From positions 1,436,897-1,500,896 of the forward strand of contig JAMWET010001089.1 of the NCBI GenBank assembly GCA_024036415.1: a stretch of DNA of 64,000 nt, read 5' to 3'. The translations under genes and the position numbers were made by a program. Below are positions 46,992-62,859 of the stretch, one piece after another. Within the stretch, counting starts at the first letter, position 1. The number at the start of each line of letters is the position of its first letter. Under the pieces are notes generated by a model that was not told the origin of the DNA, made no database searches, and worked only from the letters and a program-made list of their open reading frames with translations. The DNA comes from Prochilodus magdalenae (lineage: Eukaryota; Chordata; Actinopteri; Characiformes; Prochilodontidae).

Positions 46992-47486
46992 CTATTCATT
47001 GTCATCCACGTGAGGCTCATAATTAACGTAAATGTCAGTGACGTCTATTGAAGTGCATGATAAGTAAATGTCCTCTGTATTGCTCTTCCTCAGGGAGCCT
47101 CCTTGCATCTCTTGGCAATTAGGTTGAGGAGACACATTCACATAGTCATTTTCAGAGTCTTCATCAGTTTGGCCGTCTTGAATTTCATAGTCCTGATTAG
47201 AGTCTCTGTCCTGGTGAGATTCATAATCATGTTCAGAATGTCCATCTTGGTGGCTACCTTGAAATTCGTAGTCATGCTCGGAACATCTGTGGTTTTCATG
47301 TCGAGGTTTGGGAGACGAAAGCTGAAAATCACCAATCCTCTGTCTGCGCTTCCAATACCAAGCCATGAATCCAATACTGAGGCCCAGCACTACAGCTGCT
47401 GCTACTGTTCCACCAGATATAGCCATCGTCATGTCACCATTATTATCAGCATTGCTTGTGTTATTTGAAGAAGTGGAGTTTGACAT
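46992..47486 (-). CDS. gapt: GAPT-like transmembrane GRB2-binding adaptor
   Basis: GAPT is a small leukocyte transmembrane adaptor that binds GRB2 through phosphotyrosines. This frame encodes 164 aa (human 157). It has a short extracellular N terminus with two N-glycosylation sequons (NST, NNT), a transmembrane helix at about 22-45 ending in WYWKRR (human: W-HWKHR), then an acidic cytoplasmic tail with tyrosines at 73, 88, 100, 115, 141, 153 and 156. Y115 (YVNV) and Y153 (YVNY) fit the GRB2 SH2 rule YxN; the first three are in repeated (H/Q)DYE units. I chose the Met at 47,486 because a splice acceptor (CTGTCTCAG) lies at about 47,536, so the frame's upstream extension is probably 5' UTR or intron. 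Position between rab3c and plk2 and orientation match mammalian GAPT. Overall identity is low; synteny carries much of the call. Confidence 0.78.
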   Translation of the reverse strand: MSNSTSSNNTSNADNNGDMTMAISGGTVAAAVVLGLSIGFMAWYWKRRQRIGDFQLSSPKPRHENHRCSEHDYEFQGSHQDGHSEHDYESHQDRDSNQDYEIQDGQTDEDSENDYVNVSPQPNCQEMQGGSLRKSNTEDIYLSCTSIDVTDIYVNYEPHVDDNE

Positions 47487-47534
47487 GGCTGACGATCTGG
47501 CAATGGCTTGTTGGCTTTGACAGCTGATGACGAA

Positions 47535-47950
47535 ACTGAGACAGAATAAATACAAGCAGTTCTGAAATGTGTATTCTTTCCATATGTTAATGAAAAGCTT
47601 AACATTCTTTGCAGCTGCTGTTTTGGTTTTTGGGTTTTTCCACTCTTGTGGAAGCTAAATCGAACCACAGAACAGCAGAAAGTCATTTCATATGCAGTCT
47701 TGCGTTTAAAATGAAAGCATTTCATTAAATTCGTACAAATTGAGGCCTGATGAATGAACATCCACAGTGATCAGTTTTAATTGTTGCAGTGAATTCCATG
47801 TACTAGTCATATACATTAGCTGCACAGTAAAAGAAGAGCTTTACCTTAATCTTCTCGGACGAGAACTGTAGTCTCCTTGAGTGCAGGAAGTCGAGTGGTG
47901 TAAAGTTTGCTTTGCGTGTGATATTTAAGTGTGTGGTCTTAGCGCTGCAG
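47535..47950 (-). other. gapt: Probable 5' UTR exon and intron of gapt
   Basis: Minus-strand donor AAGATTAAG|GTAAAG at 47,845/47,844 can pair with the acceptor CTGTCTCAG at about 47,536, joining a non-coding exon (about 47,845-47,950) to the coding exon. Exon start is not defined. Confidence 0.4.
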
Positions 47951-50279
47951 ATGACTCAAGCTGGATGGCCTCTAAAGCCACATGTCAGTGTATGGGCTCC
48001 TTATTCACTGTAAAGAGATTGTAACCTGGGCCTTTTGAGTTTACTTGTTCAAGCTATACCTGTCGTCAGGTTAGGAGTTTTTGAGATAATTCAGCAGAGA
48101 GTTCTAAAATGATTTCCTCTGTTTATGTAGCTTATACTAGAGGTCGATAATGTTGTTTTCCAGAGGAGAGTGATGGATGATGTTTGGAGAAAATGTGCTT
48201 TTTTGCTCTTTTTAAGGAGCCTCCTTAAGAAAACAGCACGAATATTGCAGATAAATGACCGTAAATCAACTGGAGTCCTGTATTGTACAACAAGAAAGTG
48301 CATTATTGATTTATTTACTGTTTGGGCCAGTTTTAATGAGAATTCGGTCACCCAAAGAAAGACTTTACTGGGGTTTCAAAATCTTAGCAAAAATCTGTCA
48401 AGTGGTTTCATGTGAAGTGGTAAATTGTAGACTATCTTGCATCTCTTTATAGCGGTGGTAATGGGAACCAGGGGTCCCAGTGTGAACAAAACACCATTTT
48501 ATTAACCATCCAAAACCATCAGTGAGCTCATGTGTCTTTTCAGTTTTTATGTGCAACTTTGATGATGGTAAATAGTCATAAATATGAATAGTCATAAATA
48601 TGGTTTTTTTTGGTTTTTTTCATGTGTGTGGACTATTTTGCCTCACAACACCTTGCATATATCCCTCTGTCACGAAGGTGTTGAAATAAACGGATTCACA
48701 GCACATCTTGGGCCATAGCTTTATTCCAGAACTACTACAAAACAAGGTCTCGGAGACCATGCATCATATTAATAACTGTTTGTGTGATAGCGTTCTCTGA
48801 GGGAGCTTTTGGAGGCATTGAACTTGCAAGACGTGTGGTTCCTAACACTGTGAACACATTTGACTTTTTAGAATGAAGCGTCTCGCACCAACAGCTCGGA
48901 ATGACTTTCTCTTTATCTTTTCGGTTTCTTGTAAACAGCCTTTACAGAGCTAGTGGTTAGTGTGGAGATGTTGGGTAGGGTAGCGTACCACAAGGGTGCG
49001 CTGAAGTTCTTTCAGATCCTTACCAAACCCAGTCTTCTCACAACGCTTGTTTGTCACAGAGAGAGAGTAAAACACAAAGACATTTGCTTGCAAATAACAC
49101 ATTCTAGGACTCGTCTCACGTTTCCAGAGTCTTATGTTCTATATCGGAATAGCTTGCCATGTTGTGTTTAGCATCTCTTCCGATGAATATGTTACTTTTC
49201 ACTTTAGAGTGAATATAATAATTTTAGACGTACAAAGAATGACAGAACTGAATGTGTTTATCGTTTCATAAAAATTAGAGCACATGACATAACAGAATGC
49301 AATAATCATGAGAGCATAACCGCTGTTTATCATTCCGAGAGTGCTTTTAATGGTTAAGGAAATTCCATTACAGGGAAACTGTGCGCATAGTTAAATGGCT
49401 AACATACCAGCACAGTCATTCAGAGAGTTTTTGTGTGACATACTTAGTTCGGGAGAAACTTACAGAGCCAGAAACTGCTCACAGCAGCGGTGATGGGAGC
49501 CAGGCCTCTGAGAAGTTTTAGTGCCTCTAGGAATGAGCTTCCTTTTGCAGGAAGTTATTCCACGGAATTATCTGAATACCCTGCCTGATGACATTGTTTC
49601 GTGATAAAGTTTTGGTCTGGAGCGTATCTAAATCTACAAGTGGTGGAGAGATACGTGATAGGTGTTCTAAGGCAAAGTAGTCCCCAAAGCAAAGTCATGC
49701 TTGCTATTATTCTATATTGTTTTCTCATCATTAACATTACATATAGAAACTCAGGAGACATGTGTAGGCTCATTGGTAGTTTTGAAGATATGATTTTTTC
49801 CCCTTGTTTCCTTATAGCATCCTACATGTATCCCTTTGCCATAAATCCAGTACAAAAAATGCATTATTTCATTTATATTAACTTAATAGAATATTATTAT
49901 TAGTATTACATATAGGACACCTGTCCAGGGTGTTTCGTGCCTTCCACCCAGGGGCGACTGAGATAGGCTTCAGCATCCTATGCATGACCCAGGAGGATAA
50001 GCAGCTTGGATGTTGAATGGATGAAAGAACATTAGATGTATATAACATATTTACAATGTATATAAACTCAGAAGACGGGGTTAGACAAAAATGAACATTC
50101 AGCAAAAAGGGCATATGTAAACTGTTGACTGAGGACCCATCTAAAATTGCTGTTTGGGAATCTTGAACCTTTAAAGGGACTCTAACGTCTCTGGCGTTGT
50201 TAACTGTGAAAACAATAGAGGGTAAAAGTAGGAAATGTGTTCCTGTTCTTTATGTATTCCTGTGTGTTCTAAATAATAC
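47951..50279. other. gapt-plk2 divergent intergenic region
   Basis: No gene. It holds two family D terminal words (48,451-48,470, 49,486-49,502). At 49,905-50,030 it also holds a repeat tail (CACCTGTCCAGGGTGTTTCG, then GGAGGATAAGCAGCTTGGAT), a wording very common in fish genomes. Enhancers of plk2 could lie here, but none is evident. Confidence 0.5.
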
Positions 50280-50419
50280 CTTTCACTGAAAACAGAGAGA
50301 GAGAGGTCATTTGCATTCAGCTCGTGCAGAGGCGGGACAATAAAGGGGCGGGGCTTAGGCTATAAGACTCGGAGCGCTCCAGTCTGCCCTCAGAGTGGGT
50401 TGAGGAAGTCGGAGCGAGC
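50280..50419 (+). promoter_or_regulatory. plk2 core promoter and 5' UTR
   Basis: In order: octamer ATTTGCAT (50,309-50,316), GC-rich AGGCGGGAC (about 50,329), GC box GGGGCGGGGC (50,345-50,354) and TATAAG (50,361-50,366). Transcription should start near 50,390, giving a short 5' UTR. The start codon context AGCATGG is favourable (A at -3, G at +4). A TATA-like box suits an inducible gene. Confidence 0.65.
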
Positions 50420-54420
<4,001 letters not shown>

Positions 54421-55025
54421 ACACGCATGACTCTGCATGGGCCTTATTGATGGACTCACTGACCTCCATTGACCACCGTTCACTGGATCTCCAGTTAGGG
54501 CTATACACCTACATGAGTGTGGTGATGGATATGAGGTACAAACGCTGGTCCTCTCACAAAGGAAGCGACAGACTATGACTAAGGACTTACGAACAGATCA
54601 GGAGAACTGGGCTGGAACCAGAAGAGACCATTAAATGGACTTGAAGTATAAATAACGTTTTAGTGTTTTCTGTACATAAATATATATACAAAGGCGCAAC
54701 CTTGCTATGCTGAAGCTTGTCTGGGATGTCGGATGTGGAATCGGCTTCAGCGGGGCAGGGTGATATGTAGCTCTCTTTAGAGCAGACCACTGTAAAACTG
54801 TGAATACATTCCACAACATGAAGTGGGCTCCACGGTGATGTATCCTAGAACCAATGCCATAGTTCTGTCCCCCATAATCACTGTTTGGTGCAAGGATAAG
54901 GATCCGGGCCACTTCTTTAACGTTGACTGGAGAGACATACTACACTAGCCATGTGCCATGGATGTAACTTATTTGACAGGAACCCAGTATTTATTTATTT
55001 AAATAAAGATAACATTGAAATGATG
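54421..55025 (+). other. plk2: plk2 3' UTR with AU-rich element and poly(A) signal
   Basis: About 600 bp after the stop. 54,988-55,003 is a reiterated TATTTATTTATTTA class II AU-rich element, as expected for an immediate-early mRNA with fast decay, and it runs directly into AATAAA at 55,002-55,007. A TG-rich stretch (GTGGCTTGTGAGTGATTG) follows. ARE and poly(A) hexamer overlap. Confidence 0.8.
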
Positions 55026-56732
55026 AGTGGCTTGTGAGTGATTGTTTCAGCTGAATTTCCCAATGCTTTAATGACCTTGACTGAAGTTCTAATGGCTGCA
55101 CAAATGTACAGTCCTTGGCGCGACAACAGCAGATGTGTTATGTCGTGCATTCAAGCAGGACAAACAATAGTTGCTACTGTGGTAGTGCCGAATCATGGAG
55201 ATATTTCTCTGCTGCTGTCCCTTCTGTCTTGTAGAGCTAAATACGAGCCTCTGCAGCTGACATGGATAAATCTCTAGAGGCCTGGGGAAGTGGCCACATA
55301 AATACAAGCCAGCAGTAACGGGAGTGGGGAGCGAAACTTGCCTAATGTTTTTGTTGCCTAGGCTTCAGGACTGAGTTTTTTTTTTTTTTGTTTTTTTTCA
55401 CCCTCATTAAATTAAGATGGAAGGAAAACTGGGAAGAAGAGAAAAGTGCAGCTTGCCTGCTTATACATCATGTAATGGTTTGAGCTGAGTCACAATCATG
55501 AAAATACCTTTCTAAAGAGTCCCTCCCTTGATCGCCTTGACAACGGAGCCTATACTTCTTCCAGTGCACCTTTTATCCTTTAGATAACAATCACATTAAC
55601 GTGCGAGATAACGGCTTACTGAGACAGCAGTAAAAGCACGAGGGATACTGAAGTGCCGTGCGTTTGATGAAAAGATTGACTCGGTTCTATTTTGGGCGCA
55701 AGCTGTCCTGCGCCATGTTTGACAGCTCAATCAAAAGTCTACTTTGTGTGAACTTTAGTAACCTACGGGCTCCTCCCTACACATGGAAGTACTGTGCTAA
55801 AGGGACAAACCTAGAAAATGTATTTATGGAGATTAGCACAGAAGCTTCGCCAAACTGATAAGTTTATCAGTATTTAGTGTTCCCACTGTTTTGCCTGTAT
55901 TACAACTTTAATTCTTTTCCAACTCAGTGATGTAGAAGGGTGGGCTCTTGTGTGGTCAGTACTTTGTAATGGCAAAGTCTTGCTGCATTAGCAGGACAAG
56001 GCAGTAGACAAGACTACTGTAAAGCTGTTGAATACTGGACTCAGTGGTGAACAGTGTCATAGGTCTGTCCCCCCATAATCACTGTTTGGTGATTGGTGTG
56101 CCAAATATCTGCCTTTATTACAGCTTCCATTCTTCCATTCCATTATACCACATCTTTAAAATTCGGCCTTGTTGGTCGATGTTGTTTGCACTTGACTTAT
56201 TTAATGATGTACTCAGCGACTGAACTCTTGGGTGGTCAATCCATCGTTCTTAGAATGCCAGCAGTTTCTCTACGTTGGCTTTGCCAATTTCCCTCTGTGA
56301 TGTCAATTTCCCTCTTCAGTAACAGCTTCTTGATAGCTACTCATCCTTAAGACCCATAGCACTGAGCTGTCCTCGCACAGTAGATGAATAGACCGAAACA
56401 CCAGTGGATTTTTCAGTAGAACAGGGGTAGAGCTTGACTTCTCCACTGTGTGTCAGAGATGAAAGTTTTATTAGTATTGATGATAATCTAATGGCGACAG
56501 TTTTGGTGGTCTACCAGCTTGCCAAGAGTCCCACTTCACAAATTCTTTGAACGCTCAGTTTTCAAATCGCATGTTTTATCACATATTTTCTATTGACCTG
56601 CCACTTTCATAGGCCAGTGGATTGCTTCATATCTAATCATCTCAGGAAAATAATTTTGAGGGCCGTTTTGACTTGAAAGTAAATAAATGAAACGTGCTGA
56701 CCTTTTTTACAGTACTGATAAGCAGAATAGTC
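55026..56732. other. Downstream of plk2: repeats and one candidate element
   Basis: No gene. 55,520-55,780 is repeat-free and complex (contains TTTGACAGCTCAATCAAAAG), a candidate regulatory element. 56,000-56,095 resembles part of the plk2 3' UTR (see findings). 55,377-55,398 is poly(T). Confidence 0.45.
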
Positions 56733-57985
56733 AAGCTGCATGGGATGGATTATCACAGGACACTGTAAGAAACCTCTACAACTCAAGAGACGTCTGGCAT
56801 TGTGGCCTGAGGCCATACTGAGAGTCACTTCTTCTGTATGTGTACCTTAATAAATATTGCCCAATAAATAAATATATCAGTCTTTATATCAACTTTTATT
56901 GTTCCTGTTAATCTTTATCTTCCTTTCCAATAGCATTGTAATCTGACACTTGCTTGTGGGTGCACCTATTCTTTTGATGACACGTGTAATTATGGCTTCG
57001 GAGACTTGCTATGACCTTTATAGGTACAAGGCAAAGCTGTCCACAGAAAGACAGATCAGCACTAACAAAAAGAATACATCAGTGGATTCAACAGACTGTT
57101 TGCTAGTGCTTCTAGTGACTTGTTGAATACGAATGGGCTAAAATTAATAGCTAGATATATATAGAAAAAAGAGGGGTTACATTATGTCACTCAGTTACCA
57201 TGTCAACATGTGATGGCTTCGGAAATGTTCTCCCTGTTTGTCCAACTGGCATCTCCTGATTTGGCTGTGATCAAGAAACTTTTTGGAACCAGAATGAAAA
57301 GAAGTTCAGTTCGTAAGCCACAGTCCAACAGAATAGCCCTAGAGTTGGCATACTGAAGTTCCTACTCACGCCATCTGGTGCTATGAAATGTAGGCCGTTT
57401 CGTCTCTGATGACTCAAGGCTGGATTACTTAATAGGCTGAATTAACAAAATAAGACTTTGGCCGTTATATAATTCTCCCATCTCTTCAGATGGCAGGATT
57501 GAACCAAGCACGGAAAATGACAGCAAGCTCGAGCTCTTCGAGGCATACAGGCATACTGCCCTGTATATGCAAAGTGTGCCAAAAGGGTATTTTGCATCAA
57601 ATCAAAAATGCAAATAATAAACGCTCTGCAAACCATCACACCAAAACTTAAGGTCTCCAGTTCGCTAACTTGCAAACGCTTACTGTGTCTCGCAAATACA
57701 GTCATACCACATAAAGACTGTCTCCAAACCACTTGATGGATACGCAACCCAAAAAACACCCAGTGATCTGTCAATAACCCACAAACAATATGCACTCATC
57801 ATCAAAAATATAGATGCGCCTAGAAGGAAGTGTCAGATTACAATACTATTGGGAAGGAAGGTAAAGGTTACCAGGAACAGTAAATGATGGTAAATTTAGA
57901 CTGATATGGGGAATATTTATTGAGCTACACATACACATACTGTCTCTCAGTATGGTGTTGGGCCACCATGTTTGCTCATGTAACC
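56733..57985. mobile_element. Two facing right ends of Tc1-like family A
   Basis: 56,733-56,985 (plus) starts with CAAGCTGCATGGGATGGATT and runs to the terminus TGGGTGCACCTATTC. 57,810-57,985 (minus) is the inverted counterpart, from GATGCGCCTAGAAGG to GGGCCACCATGTTTGCTC. The arms share AATATTTATTGAGC-type sequence with the 28-kb copy. The 820-bp interior is unrelated, so this is either a fold-back arrangement or two independent insertions. Confidence 0.65.
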
Positions 57986-58254
57986 CCTCTCAAACTTCTC
58001 CAGCTGCTCGAATTGTTTACAGTGCGATAACATGTGGATCACATTGGCCTGATCCCAATATGAACCAGATACCAAAGGCACATGAAGTGACAAGCTGTGA
58101 GTGCAGTCTTTCAGACCCAAAATGGTAAGAATGTTTGTGGCTACTGTGCATTCATGTAAAAACAATAAATTCCCACATGACTAAGAAAGCCTACAACACT
58201 GAGAAAAAATAGAGTCAGAATACCTCATATCTGCAATGTCTGCAATGTCTCAGG

Positions 58255-58370
58255 CTGATAATCAATATTCATTCAATCGATATTTATTTGCATAGCGCTC
58301 GTTACAACTAACGTTGTCACAAAGCAGCTTCACAGAAAAGCAGATTATGTAAAGGAAAAGAAAAACACAG
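58255..58370. repeat. Common fish repeat with ATAGCGCT core
   Basis: The wording TATTTGCATAGCGCTCGTTA followed by GTTGTCACAAAGCAGCTTCA is a frequent dispersed repeat in otophysan and other teleost genomes. The family is not assigned. Confidence 0.55.
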
Positions 58371-60744
58371 ACATTGTTTTTTTTTTTTAATCACTTTATA
58401 ACTTTTTACCACTACAACTTTCCAAAAACTTGAAATACGAGAATAATAACGTTTTCTGATAAAGCTAAATCATGGGCTAAGGTTGTATGAAGTAGCAGCA
58501 ATTGTAAGTATAGCAAGTGATTCTTAACTTTTTAAAGGTAGTGTAGATCTAAAGGACTTGAGCTCTGACTTCTTTTCAGACAGGTTAGTATACATAGCCG
58601 AAATGACTTTTAATCACCTCCCTAACCGTTCACAATGACAAGGCAATGTTCTTCGAGAACGTTCTGTCCTTTTTAAGCGGATTAGAATAACAGTTATTGC
58701 GTTCTTCTCTAAGAATGTTTCAGCACAAATGAAAACACTGAAAGACGCTCTGAAGACAAAAGTTCCAACCCTTGATATAGGAATGATCAACAATAATCAA
58801 ACCTGATACTAATTGTAACAGCTGAAACTGAATGAGTGCCAGATTGCTGTCTAGCAGTTCCTGTTCTCATGATGTATCAGGAAGACATTAGGTCAAACAA
58901 AGGCTGCTTGGAAAAACACAGTGACCCATTCATGCACAGTTGCACTCTGACGTTGTAGGCGATGGAACCTGCCTTCCACACATGTATGCCTGCAGTAAAT
59001 GTTTAATAATGCCCAATAGCCTAATAGTTAAAACCTCTTATTAGGAGCACTGTCACTGAGCACTAAGATCACCATTACCTAAATAAGGAATGCACATGGG
59101 TACTTAAGTTCTCTGTTAGCCATTCGAGGCTCACAGGCTACTAAAAGCTAGATACTACAGTTAAATGAGAACATCATGGAGAACGTATAGTGGTGTCCTA
59201 CTACTGGCTCATGTGACACTACTGGCACTACATAGGACACATGGAGGCTCATGGGAAGCACCGGACTTACAGTGAGATTTGTTGTTGGATTGGTGTGAAC
59301 ACTGTATGTGCTTGCGTGTGCTATTTCCTGCTGGGCTATGGGGTTGGTTGTGTAGCTACCAGGGCCTGGAGTTAGGTGACTGTTATGGGCTATATTCTGC
59401 AGCGCCGAATGGAGGGGTTCTGTCTGCTGTTGGTTCAGTAAAAGAGCAGTCGTCTATATTTGTTTCCCTTCTTCTTTCAATATTTCAATATTTATAGGCC
59501 ACAATTCAGTAAACTTCCTGTTATATTTAAGAAGGCCTGTCAAGCCACGCAGTATATGTAATTAAAAAAGTTAAGTATGGATTAAGCACACAATTTACTT
59601 AGTGTTGCCACTGATGTGTTAGTCAGGATGTGACTGAGAAGGCAGAGATAACAGCTAGGCTGACATTAGCTAGAACCCAATACACTAAAGATATATTCTG
59701 TTCTTTGTGTTGCTTTGATATCTTTCACTGAGGAGAACAAAACTCTACAGTGGTGTAGAGTGCACTGGTGTTAGCATTAGCCCGTTTACTCTTACAGTTC
59801 CATCTCAAAATTCCCATTTTCACTGCTGATTTTGTTTGGGCTTTTAGCAACAGTGCACCTGTTTATCATGTTGTGTTACTGCTCTGCTAAAATAAATGAA
59901 GAACTGAATGGATAGGGCTGCCAACTTCTGCAGGCAAGTGTGCTCATTGCCCCCTAGTATGTGTTCTCTAGTGTGTGTGTGTGTGTTTGTGTGTTTCACC
60001 GCACAGATGGATAAATGAATTAGACAAAGTCCTCTATCTGCAAACACAAAAGGCAAATGGTTCCAAATCTAATCTAATTCTAGTCTTGAATCTGATCCTG
60101 ATTCTAATTCTAACACTAATTTGGGACAGCAGTACGTTCATACTGGTCAAAGCTGGTTTTAGCTGGTTTAACAGACTGTCCCCAGAATAAATTGATGGTC
60201 AGCATACAGTAGATCAGTGCACCAGCATTAATTCTTTCTGGTCACAGTCTGTTCTGTTCTAAGCTTTTTTCTAGCATGGTTTACAGTTATATCAGGCAAT
60301 AAGCTTACTTTTGTTATATATATGCAGTTAACTGAATATCCAGAAGTTCATATCTGAAAGCACATCCCTTCCCAACGTGCACTCAATCAACAGAGACTAT
60401 AACCAGTATCAATATTTGATTGAGGTCCATTTTGCTCGTTTATGACCTACAACACATAATTAATACGATCCAGCTGCAAATATAAAACTGATCGACTCTC
60501 AGTTTCTTTTACTCACCTCCTTCTGCTCCCACTGATAACTGTTATGTACCCTTTCTTTTCATTGTTACGTTCGGCCCCTATGTTTGCTATTAAGAACTGA
60601 TTTGACTCACGACACGTTTCAATTTATTTCATTAAATTTTAAAAGGAATTTACTTACATATTTATTTTCAGCTGACAATACACCTTGGATCCTATATGCA
60701 ATAAATTACATTCCATTTATTAAATTTAATTTACCTCATACTTT
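58371..60744. other. Intergenic, no gene seen
   Basis: 58,560-58,740 is repeat-free and contains a consensus heat-shock-element word at 58,652-58,664. A short ACCAGC-type piece lies at about 60,140-60,170 and a GT-rich run at 59,971-59,996. Nothing else stands out. Confidence 0.45.
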
Positions 60745-61030
60745 ACCTTTCTCTCTCCCTCTTTCTCTCTCTGTGTCCATCTCTTCCCTCTATCTTCCTC
60801 CTTCTATCTATGTGTCTCTCTGTCTTTCTGTTTCTCTCTGTCTGTCTCTCTCTCTCTCTCTGTTTTTCTCTCTTCCTCTCTGTCTTTTATACCCCTCTGT
60901 CTTTCTATATGTATTTCTCTCTTTCTTTCTCTCTTTCTCTGTCTGTCTCTCTCTCTGTTTTTCTGTCTTCCTCTCTGTCTTTTATACCCCTCTGTCTTTC
61001 TATATGTATTTCTCTCTCTCTCTGAATTTC
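60745..61030. repeat. CT-rich polypyrimidine tract with internal duplication
   Basis: Nearly pure pyrimidine (plus strand) with TCTCTC/TCTGTC words. A roughly 94-bp block that includes TCTTTTATACCCCTCTGTCT occurs twice (from about 60,863 and 60,956). The Leu/Ser-rich and Arg/Glu-rich frames on the two strands are low-complexity translations. Confidence 0.93.
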
Positions 61031-62859
61031 CTGAATTTCTCATCTAATCACTATCTGAAATAAGGAGCTAATAAGATCATCTGCTACTGAACCTGCAGTA
61101 AAGCATAGAGTTAGCTAGCAGCATGAGTGACTGGGTAGAACTGTAGTACCCATGGCTGTACCTGAATGGCTTTCTGCTTTACACCTCGTGAACAGAGATG
61201 AAGGCCATGGACCAGCTAAGACATATTTGTGGTCTGAAGTTTCTTTAGCTCGCACTTGACCTCAGATATGGACAATTCATGGTACTCTGTAAGGTACTTC
61301 TGATCATTTTAAAGGATAACAATGTACATACAATATATATACAATATACTGGCATACAGCGTCAGAAGTGTTGGTTTATAAGTTGCTAGATACATTAGCC
61401 TCATAACCCAATACGAAGGGACCAGACACCAGCTTTGGGTAAGGGGTAGCCTGTCTAAAAGTCTATTCCTTAAATAATTCCATGGAAGAAGACACCTATG
61501 CTGAATGTTCTTCTTCTGCACCTCAGTGTACAACTCAAAAGTGAGCATTCAAAAATAGCTCCTGAGATGAGCTATCAGTTAAGATTTCAAAATGAAATGT
61601 CACTGCAGGTCACCTTTGATAGACCCCTATCATATAGAGGGAACAGGAGAAGGCTGACTGCAGCCCAACAGCATTGTTCCTCTCTCACAGCAGCACAAAG
61701 TGAAAAGCTTATATAAATCACTTTGGGAATGTTATAGGAGCTCAGGTACTGTCTTCTGTGGGAGAGGTCAGTTACCTCATAACTCTGTCTAATGACGTTT
61801 ACCTGCACACTGATACAGGAACTCTGCTTCTTTAACTGCCGCTCTGTAATGTGAGAATGCACCAGATGGGTTAATTTTGGTCCAAGCAGGCTTTGAGGCC
61901 ACTCCTCTGAACGAATTACGTTAATTCTGTTCATTAGGCTGCACATATAATCGCTGGAATTGTTCTCTCTGTTATGAATGGAAATTAATCAACCATGTGG
62001 AATATTTTACTGTCATTGTGTGAGGTGTGTGCATGCTTCCTAAGACGCTGTGTTATACTGAAGCCATAGAACACAAGAGAGTGTTATCGCAAATAACAGC
62101 ACGGCTGTGAGTCGGCCTTCCTCTCGTGTTCTAATACTTTGACAGAACTGTTGAATAGAGAAAGAGGGCAAAACAAAGAACACCCAGACACAGTTCCAAG
62201 CATCCCATTGCTGTCCAAATGATGCATCAGGTCATAACAAGAAGGCAAGCCAAACAGATAAGCACTTAGTAAGGAAAAGCAGTGGCAATACTTCACACCA
62301 TGGAGACAAACAAACTGGCTTATATACCAAGGAAAACAGTAGTGAATATTTACAAATCTGGTGACTGAGAGCTGATTGGAGGGTTGGGTCACATGACTGG
62401 TGAATGAATGCATTATGGGAAATGGAGTCCATGGAATTTACTTGCTGATTGCTGATTTACCAGGAAGTGTGACAGCCAAGCAGTGTTAAGGGCAGCTGCT
62501 GGGCTTAAATTATTAGTCAACTGTTTATTCACCTTTGGGCCTGTTAAAAAAGATAAACAAATAACTGTTATTCCTAAACAGTTAAACCCATGGAATTAAA
62601 GCCGTGTTGTACATTGTGTAAAATCACCAAAAATTGTGACACTGTCCATGTACATCTGGACCTGGCTGTATGTTATACTGTTTTGGTTCTAATGCATTAA
62701 TTTATTCATAAATATGATTAAAGGTTAACAGCAGCTTGGCTTGACCATAGTTTTTATATAGCACCTGGTGTTCAGCAATTAGAATCAAGAATCAACATTC
62801 AATATCTTAGTAAGTAACTTGGTGGTCTCTGAAACTGCAACGGAAGGATACCACAGCAT
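61031..62859. other. Intergenic, no gene seen
   Basis: 62,080-62,430 has the feel of a dispersed element (long non-coding phrase ending GCATTATGGGAAATGGAGT at 62,410-62,428, whose complement resembles an SBS/ZNF143 word). This was not confirmed. The remainder is ordinary. Confidence 0.4.

Noticed and set aside
47103..47468. 121-codon plus-strand hydrophobic frame
   Set aside because: Antisense shadow of the gapt coding exon, whose repeated acidic codons give hydrophobic residues on the other strand.
47487..47555. Longer gapt start (MYLFCLSFVISC...) that looks like a signal peptide
   Set aside because: A good splice acceptor lies inside this segment, and the shorter start matches the human protein's layout; kept only as an alternative.
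60584..61063. 159-codon Leu/Ser/Phe-rich frame that could look like a membrane protein
   Set aside because: It reads through a CT-rich low-complexity tract; the opposite strand gives an equally open Arg/Glu frame.
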